Source: Candidatus Halomonas stercoripullorum (GTDB lineage: Bacteria; Pseudomonadota; Gammaproteobacteria; Pseudomonadales; Halomonadaceae). From it: a stretch of DNA of 10,419 bases. Shown here piece by piece: positions 5,970 to 10,419 of the stretch. Each line of letters opens with the position of its first letter. Within the stretch, counting starts at the first letter, position 1. The notes under the pieces were generated by a model that saw only the letters and a list, made by a program, of their open reading frames with translations, searched no databases and was not told the DNA's origin. Location of the stretch: the NCBI GenBank assembly GCA_019114645.1, contig DXFC01000098.1, positions 1 to 10,419 on the forward strand. The letters are read 5' to 3'. Both the position numbers and the translations under genes were made by a program.

Positions 5970-7066
5970 TGGCCCGGATCACTCTCAAGTCGCTAGCCCA
6001 CAGCTATTTTCCGCAGCCTGTCGGTCCCGAGGACTATGCCATCCGTGAAATGGAACATGTCTGGGAGCAGGGAGGGGCCTATGCGCTGCTGGGACCGTCA
6101 GGTTGTGGCAAGTCGACCCTGCTCAACATCATTTCCGGCCTGCTGACGCCCTCGGAGGGCCAGGTGCTGTTTGATGATCGAGTGATGAATGAGCTGCCGC
6201 CGGAGGAGCGCAACATCGCTCAGGTGTTTCAGTTCCCGGTGGTCTACGACACCATGACCGTATTCGATAACCTGGCTTTTCCACTGCGCAATGTTGGCAC
6301 TGCCGAAGTCGAGGTGCATGAACGTGTGGCTGAAGTGGCCGATACTCTCGACCTCACGGCACTGCTCAAACGCAAGGCGCGCAACCTCAGTGCCGATGAG
6401 AAGCAGAAGGTTTCCATGGGGCGCGGCCTGGTGCGCAATGACGTCTCGGCAATTCTCTTCGATGAGCCGCTTACGGTGATTGATCCCCAGCTCAAGTGGA
6501 AGCTCCGGCGCAAGCTCAAGGAGATCCACGAGCGCTTCAACATCACCATGATCTACGTGACCCACGATCAATTGGAAGCCTCGACCTTTGCCGACCAGAT
6601 TGCGGTGATGTATGAGGGCCAAGTGGTGCAGTTCGGCACGCCGCGAGAGTTGTTTGAGGCCCCGGCCCATACCTTTGTCGGTTATTTTATCGGCAGTCCC
6701 GGCATGAATTTCGTCGAGGTGGCACAGAGTGGGAGCGGTGCGCGGGCTGGCAGCGTTGACCTCGTATTGCCGTCGGCACTGGAGCGTGCCATCAAGCAGG
6801 CCCACTCGTCCAACCTCAAGCTTGGCATTCGTCCCGAGTTTGTCGAGTTGCTGTCCCGCCCCACAGCGGACGCCTATCCGATCGAAATCGATAACGTCCA
6901 GGAGCTGGGCACCTACCGTATTGTGTCGTTCCTGTTTGCCGGTGTGCTGTTTCGTGCGCGGCTGGAGGAGGACCAGCCAGTACCGCAGCGCAAGGCGCAT
7001 GTTCGCTTTCCGGAAGCCTGGCTGGGCCTCTATATCGATGACTTTCGTGTGGAGGTGGGTCAATGA
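5969..7066 (+). CDS. glpT: Glycerol-type ABC importer ATPase GlpT (degenerate signature motif)
   Basis: 365 residues, the second and distinct ATPase of the importer; the name is unrelated to the E. coli glycerol-3-phosphate antiporter GlpT. Walker A LGPSGCGKSTLL (41-52) is canonical, the Q-loop is VFQFPVVYDTMTVFDNL (Gln88), and Walker B AILFDEP (161-167) keeps Glu166. The switch histidine His199 is present in IYVTHDQLEA. The signature reads LSADEKQK (140-147) in place of LSGGQ, losing both glycines, and the D-loop is TVID rather than SNLD. A TOBE-type C-terminus follows about residue 245. It begins inside the stop of the first ATPase gene (TGATG) and ends overlapping the next gene as ATGA, which suggests coupled translation and fixed stoichiometry. 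Its pairing with GlpS gives one good and one poor ATP site. A long minus-strand open frame here is a shadow. Confidence 0.92.
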   Translation: MARITLKSLAHSYFPQPVGPEDYAIREMEHVWEQGGAYALLGPSGCGKSTLLNIISGLLTPSEGQVLFDDRVMNELPPEERNIAQVFQFPVVYDTMTVFDNLAFPLRNVGTAEVEVHERVAEVADTLDLTALLKRKARNLSADEKQKVSMGRGLVRNDVSAILFDEPLTVIDPQLKWKLRRKLKEIHERFNITMIYVTHDQLEASTFADQIAVMYEGQVVQFGTPRELFEAPAHTFVGYFIGSPGMNFVEVAQSGSGARAGSVDLVLPSALERAIKQAHSSNLKLGIRPEFVELLSRPTADAYPIEIDNVQELGTYRIVSFLFAGVLFRARLEEDQPVPQRKAHVRFPEAWLGLYIDDFRVEVGQ

Positions 7067-7947
7067 ACAAAGTGCCGAACAATCGGGCGTGGTTCCTGAT
7101 CCTGCCGATGCTGCTGCTGGTGGCGTTCTCCGCCATTATTCCGCTGATGACGGTAGTCAACTACTCGGTACAGGATGTGTTCGATGCCAATACACGCTTC
7201 TTTACCGGCACCGAGTGGTTCGAAGTCATGCTCAACGACCCAGCGTTGCAGGCGGCACTGCTGCGTCAATTTGCCTTCTCGTTTACGATTTTGGCAATCG
7301 AAGTGCCGCTGGGCATCGGCATTGCCTTGCTGATGCCCAAGCGTGGCTGGCAGGCGTCAGCGGTACTGATCCTGATTACACTGCCCTTGTTGATCCCATG
7401 GAATGTGGTAGGGAGCATTTGGCAGCTCTTCACCCGCGGCGATATTGGCTTGATGGGGGTAGGCATTCGTGAGTTGGGCTATGCCTACAACATTACCCGC
7501 AACCCCACTGATGCCTGGGTCACCATCATCCTCATGGATGTCTGGCACTGGACGCCGCTGATTGCCCTGCTGTGCTATAGCGGCCTGCGCTCGATCCCCG
7601 ATGCGTACTACCAAGCCGCACGTATCGACCGCGCTTCACAGTGGGCAGTGTTTCGCTATATCCAGCTACCCAAGCTGACCAACGTGCTGGTCATCGGAGT
7701 GCTGCTGCGCTTCATGCACTCTTTCATGATCTATGCCGAGCCATTTGTGCTCACTGGCGGAGGGCCAGGCAGTTCCACCACCTTCCTTAGCCAGTCGTTG
7801 ACTACCATGGCGATCGGCCAGCAGGACCTGGGTCCTTCGGCGGCGTTTTCACTCATCTATTTTCTTGTCATTCTGCTGGTTTGCTGGGTTTTCTACACCG
7901 CCATCATGAATAGCCAGAAAGACAAGGCCACAGAGAGGGGGAGCTGA
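7063..7947 (+). CDS. glpP: Glycerol-type ABC importer permease GlpP
   Basis: 294 residues, MalF/UgpA-class inner-membrane permease. About six membrane segments are visible, near residues 10-32, 67-91, 99-121, 150-172, 203-225 and 259-281. The cytoplasmic coupling loop is YYQAARIDRASQWAVFRYI (182-200) ending in QLP (201-203). It follows the EAA pattern, but the usual Gly after Asp is Arg190 and the leading Glu is Gln184. The start is fixed by GGAGGT (7051-7056) 6 bases upstream and the ATGA overlap with the previous stop. It should form half of the solute channel with GlpQ and contact one of the two ATPases. Confidence 0.93.
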   Translation: MNKVPNNRAWFLILPMLLLVAFSAIIPLMTVVNYSVQDVFDANTRFFTGTEWFEVMLNDPALQAALLRQFAFSFTILAIEVPLGIGIALLMPKRGWQASAVLILITLPLLIPWNVVGSIWQLFTRGDIGLMGVGIRELGYAYNITRNPTDAWVTIILMDVWHWTPLIALLCYSGLRSIPDAYYQAARIDRASQWAVFRYIQLPKLTNVLVIGVLLRFMHSFMIYAEPFVLTGGGPGSSTTFLSQSLTTMAIGQQDLGPSAAFSLIYFLVILLVCWVFYTAIMNSQKDKATERGS

Positions 7948-7948
7948 C

Positions 7949-8842
7949 ATGTCCCGCTCTGCTCCGACCACGCCGGATAGCGTCCGCCAACATGCGGAAA
8001 AACTGGCCGCCAAGCGCCGCCAGCGGGGGCGTTCCGCATTCAGTCGCTGGCGCCGTCGTGTGTTGCTGGGGTTTTACTTGGTGTGTGTGATATTGCCGAT
8101 CTACTGGTTGCTTAACTTGTCGTTCCAGACCAATAGCGAGATTCTCGGCAGTTTTTCACTCTGGCCACAAAACTTTACCTTCGACAATTACATGGGCATT
8201 TTCACGGACGCCAACTGGTACATGGGCTACGTGAACTCGCTGGCTTACGTGCTGATGAACATGCTGATCAGCATTACCGTCGCACTGCCTGCCGCCTATG
8301 CATTTAGCCGTTTTAAATTTATCGGTGACAAACACCTTTTCTTCTGGCTGTTGACCAACCTGATGGCGCCACCGGCGGTATTCCTGTTGCCCTATTTCCA
8401 GCTCTACTACTCGGTAGGCCTGTTCGACACCCATATCGCCGTGGCCTTGGCTCACTGCCTGTTCAATATCCCGCTGGCGGTATGGATTCTCGAAGGGTTC
8501 ATGAGCAGCGTGCCCAAGGAAGTGGATGAAACGGCTTTTATCGACGGTTACAGTTTCCCGCGCTTCTTCGTCACCATTTTCTTGCCCATGATCCGCTCGG
8601 GAATCGGTGTGACGCTGTTTTTCCTGTTCATGTTCTCCTGGGTCGAATTACTGCTCTCCCGTACCTTGACCGCTACCAATGCGCAGCCTATCGCCTCGAT
8701 CATGACGCGCACCTCGACGGCCTCAGGTATCGATTGGGGAACCCTGGCTGCCGCCGCAGTATTGACCATTATCCCGGGCATCGTGGTGGTCTATTTCGTG
8801 CGCAACCATATCGCCAAGGGCTTCGCATTGGGCCGTACCTGA
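7949..8842 (+). CDS. glpQ: Glycerol-type ABC importer permease GlpQ
   Basis: 297 residues, MalG/UgpE-class inner-membrane permease. Membrane segments lie near residues 38-58, 97-118, 130-151, 162-184, 217-237 and 265-285. The EAA coupling loop is ETAFIDGYSFPRFFVTIFLP (194-213), with the conserved Gly200 kept, unlike its partner permease. Residues 1-37 form a basic cytoplasmic tail (AAKRRQRGRSAFSRWRRR), in keeping with the positive-inside rule. It starts one base after the previous stop, behind GAGAGGGGGAG. The name is that of the rhizobial operon and is unrelated to the E. coli glycerophosphodiesterase GlpQ. Confidence 0.93.
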   Translation: MSRSAPTTPDSVRQHAEKLAAKRRQRGRSAFSRWRRRVLLGFYLVCVILPIYWLLNLSFQTNSEILGSFSLWPQNFTFDNYMGIFTDANWYMGYVNSLAYVLMNMLISITVALPAAYAFSRFKFIGDKHLFFWLLTNLMAPPAVFLLPYFQLYYSVGLFDTHIAVALAHCLFNIPLAVWILEGFMSSVPKEVDETAFIDGYSFPRFFVTIFLPMIRSGIGVTLFFLFMFSWVELLLSRTLTATNAQPIASIMTRTSTASGIDWGTLAAAAVLTIIPGIVVVYFVRNHIAKGFALGRT

Positions 8843-8857
8843 GAGGAGCAAAGCGCA

Positions 8858-9130
8858 ATGGAGTGGATGGTGTGGACGCAGCCTACCGCAATTTTCTTTT
8901 CCGTCATCGCCGCGCTCCTGCTTGGCATGTCGGCTTGGGAATGGGTATCGCCCAGTGTGGAGCGGCGCGGTTTTCTGCCACTCGCTACCACCCGCGGTGA
9001 CCGGCTGTTCATTGGGCTGCTCTCGGCAGCTTATATTCATTTAGCGGTCGTTGGCTTCACCAATATCTCGATTTGGTTTGCCCTGGGGGCTGCTGTCCTC
9101 TGGACGCTGGTGTTGATGCGCTGGGGCTGA
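8858..9130 (+). CDS. glpU: DUF2160 small integral membrane protein (GlpU-like)
   Basis: 90 residues with three likely membrane segments (about 9-29, 50-66, 71-87). The conserved-looking parts are the N-terminal WMVWTQPTA, the WEW at 27-29, the polar loop RRGFLPLATTRGDRLFIG (36-53), YIHLA (59-63) and the C-terminal RWG. This matches the DUF2160 family, whose members sit between the second permease and the binding protein in glycerol-type ABC operons. The biochemical role is not known; an accessory subunit of the channel is a reasonable guess from position. It starts 15 bases after the permease stop behind AGGAG. Confidence 0.85.
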   Translation: MEWMVWTQPTAIFFSVIAALLLGMSAWEWVSPSVERRGFLPLATTRGDRLFIGLLSAAYIHLAVVGFTNISIWFALGAAVLWTLVLMRWG

Positions 9131-9189
9131 ACCAAGGCAGTACGGATGATAACCGTGTCATGGATGGCAACCACCAGAATGAGGTCAGC

Positions 9190-10419
9190 ATGAATAACAA
9201 GAGAATCCAACTGACGGCCATTGCAGGCAGCCTGCTGCTTGCTTCAGCCGCGCTGCACGCTCAGTCCGACGAGACTCGCGCTATCGCCGAACGCCTGGTC
9301 GACGAGCATTTCCAGAACTCTACCTTGTCGCGCGAGGAGCAGATCGAGGAGCTGCTGTGGTTCGCCCAGGCCGCCGAACCGTTCCGCGGCATGGAGATCA
9401 ACACCGTTGCCGAGGGCCTGACAACCCATGTGTGGGAGCGGGATGTGCTGGCGCCGGCCTTCGCCGAGCTTACCGGCATCCGGGTGACCCACAACATCAT
9501 CGGTGAAGGTGATGTGGTGGATAACATGCAGACCCAGATGCAGACCGGGCGCAATATTTATGACGGTTTCATCAACGATTCGGATTCTATCGGTACGCAC
9601 ATCCGCTACGGTACTACCATCAACCTGTCGCAGGCGATGGAGAATGAGTGGGCCGATTACACGCTACCGAGCCTGGATCTGGAAGACTTCATCGGCATTC
9701 AATACACCACAGGGCCAGACGGCAGCATCTACCAACTGCCCGCCCAGCAGTTCGCCAACCTCTACTGGTTCCGCTATGACTGGTTCCAGCGCGAGGATCT
9801 GCAGGAGCAGTTTCGCGATATCTATGGCTATGACCTCGGCGTGCCAACCAACTGGACGGCTTACGAGGATATCGCCGAATTCTTTACCGAGCATGTTGGC
9901 GAGATCGACGGGGTGACCGTTTATGGGCACATGGATTACGGCCGTCGCGACCCGTCGCTGGGCTGGCGCTTCCACGACTCCTGGCTCTCCATGGCGGGCA
10001 TGGGCAGCCCCGGGGTGCCGTTCGGCAACCCGGTGGATGACTGGGGGATTCGTGTGGATGAAGAGAGCCGCCCGGTGGGCGCCAGCGTCAGCCGTGGGGG
10101 GGCCACCAACTCACCGGCCTCCGTGTTCGCCGTCACCAAGATGGTCGAATGGCTGGACAAGTATGCGCCACCCGAAGCGCAAGGCATGACGTTTGGCGAG
10201 GCGGGCCCGGTACCGGCACAGGGTAATATCGCCCAGCAGATATTCTGGTACACCACGTTCACCGCTGACATGACCGACCCCAACCTGCCGGTCAATAACG
10301 AGGATGGTTCTCCCAAGTGGCGCATGGCGCCATCGCCCACCGGGCCGTATTGGGAAGAAGGCATGAAGGTGGGGTATCAGGACGTGGGCTCGTGGACCTT
10401 CTTCGACTCCACACCGGAA
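9190..10419 (+). CDS. glpV: Glycerol-type ABC importer periplasmic binding protein GlpV (5' part, C-terminus cut by window edge)
   Basis: 410 codons are present and the frame is open to the right edge; relatives have roughly 570-580 residues, so about 160-170 are missing. A Sec signal peptide is clear: basic MNNKR, a hydrophobic core to about residue 22, and an ALHA cleavage motif before Gln25. No lipobox Cys is present, so it should be a soluble periplasmic protein. Between the signal and the binding-protein fold is a charged, probably helical stretch of about 40 residues (LSREEQIEELLWFAQAAEPF at 46-65) kept in this subfamily. Recognisable subfamily blocks are GEGDVVDNMQTQMQ (105-118), QLPAQQFANLYWFRYDWF (182-199), YGHMDYGRRDPSLGWRF (246-262), GPVPAQGNIAQQIFWY and KWRMAPSP. 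These are glycerol/polyol-type rather than phosphate-ester type. The ribosome-binding site GAGGT lies 4 bases before the ATG. The 59-base gap before it is the widest in the operon. Confidence 0.92.
   Translation, partial: MNNKRIQLTAIAGSLLLASAALHAQSDETRAIAERLVDEHFQNSTLSREEQIEELLWFAQAAEPFRGMEINTVAEGLTTHVWERDVLAPAFAELTGIRVTHNIIGEGDVVDNMQTQMQTGRNIYDGFINDSDSIGTHIRYGTTINLSQAMENEWADYTLPSLDLEDFIGIQYTTGPDGSIYQLPAQQFANLYWFRYDWFQREDLQEQFRDIYGYDLGVPTNWTAYEDIAEFFTEHVGEIDGVTVYGHMDYGRRDPSLGWRFHDSWLSMAGMGSPGVPFGNPVDDWGIRVDEESRPVGASVSRGGATNSPASVFAVTKMVEWLDKYAPPEAQGMTFGEAGPVPAQGNIAQQIFWYTTFTADMTDPNLPVNNEDGSPKWRMAPSPTGPYWEEGMKVGYQDVGSWTFFDSTPE

Noticed and set aside
6098..7063. Minus-strand open frame of 321 codons opposite the second ATPase gene
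   Set aside because: The plus-strand frame carries all ABC ATPase motifs; the antisense frame has none and is a shadow.

Overview
The window looks like chromosomal DNA of a gamma-proteobacterium, most likely a halophile of the Halomonas / Halomonadaceae type. This rests on moderately high GC, E. coli-like Shine-Dalgarno sites, a PutA without the N-terminal DNA-binding domain, and a complete glycerol-type ABC importer. The taxonomic call is inference from protein style, not a database match. No mobile elements, CRISPR arrays, rRNA or tRNA genes were seen.

Left part (1-3683), all genes on the minus strand: putA, the bifunctional proline catabolic enzyme, runs off the left edge with about 802 N-terminal codons present. 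Directly upstream of it and co-oriented is an AraC-family regulator, the natural candidate for controlling putA. The 133-base gap between them holds a candidate putA promoter and two inverted repeats. The 311 bases behind the regulator start (3373-3683) hold no convincing gene. They do contain a plus-strand rho-independent terminator preceded by a nested stem-loop, with no plus-strand gene upstream to own it.

Middle (3684-4790): a short two-CBS-domain protein on the minus strand and, divergently, a small membrane protein on the plus strand. The latter has a YqaE/Pmp3-type C-terminus joined to an acidic soluble N-terminal region of about 118 residues.

Right part (4881-10419), all on the plus strand: a tightly packed operon matching the glpSTPQUV glycerol ABC importer described in Rhizobium leguminosarum. 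It has two different ATPases (GlpS, GlpT), two permeases (GlpP, GlpQ), a small DUF2160 membrane protein (GlpU) and a periplasmic binding protein (GlpV, cut by the right edge after 410 codons). The genes overlap or are separated by 1, 15 and 59 bases. The expected cycle is periplasmic capture by GlpV, passage through the GlpP/GlpQ channel, and energy from the GlpS/GlpT heterodimer.

The most notable observation is that the two ATPases carry complementary defects. GlpS has a perfect LSGGQ signature but no switch histidine. GlpT has the histidine but a degenerate LSADE signature. The dimer is therefore predicted to have one consensus ATP site and one degenerate site. No glpR, glpK, glpD or glpF is visible; they could lie beyond the right edge.
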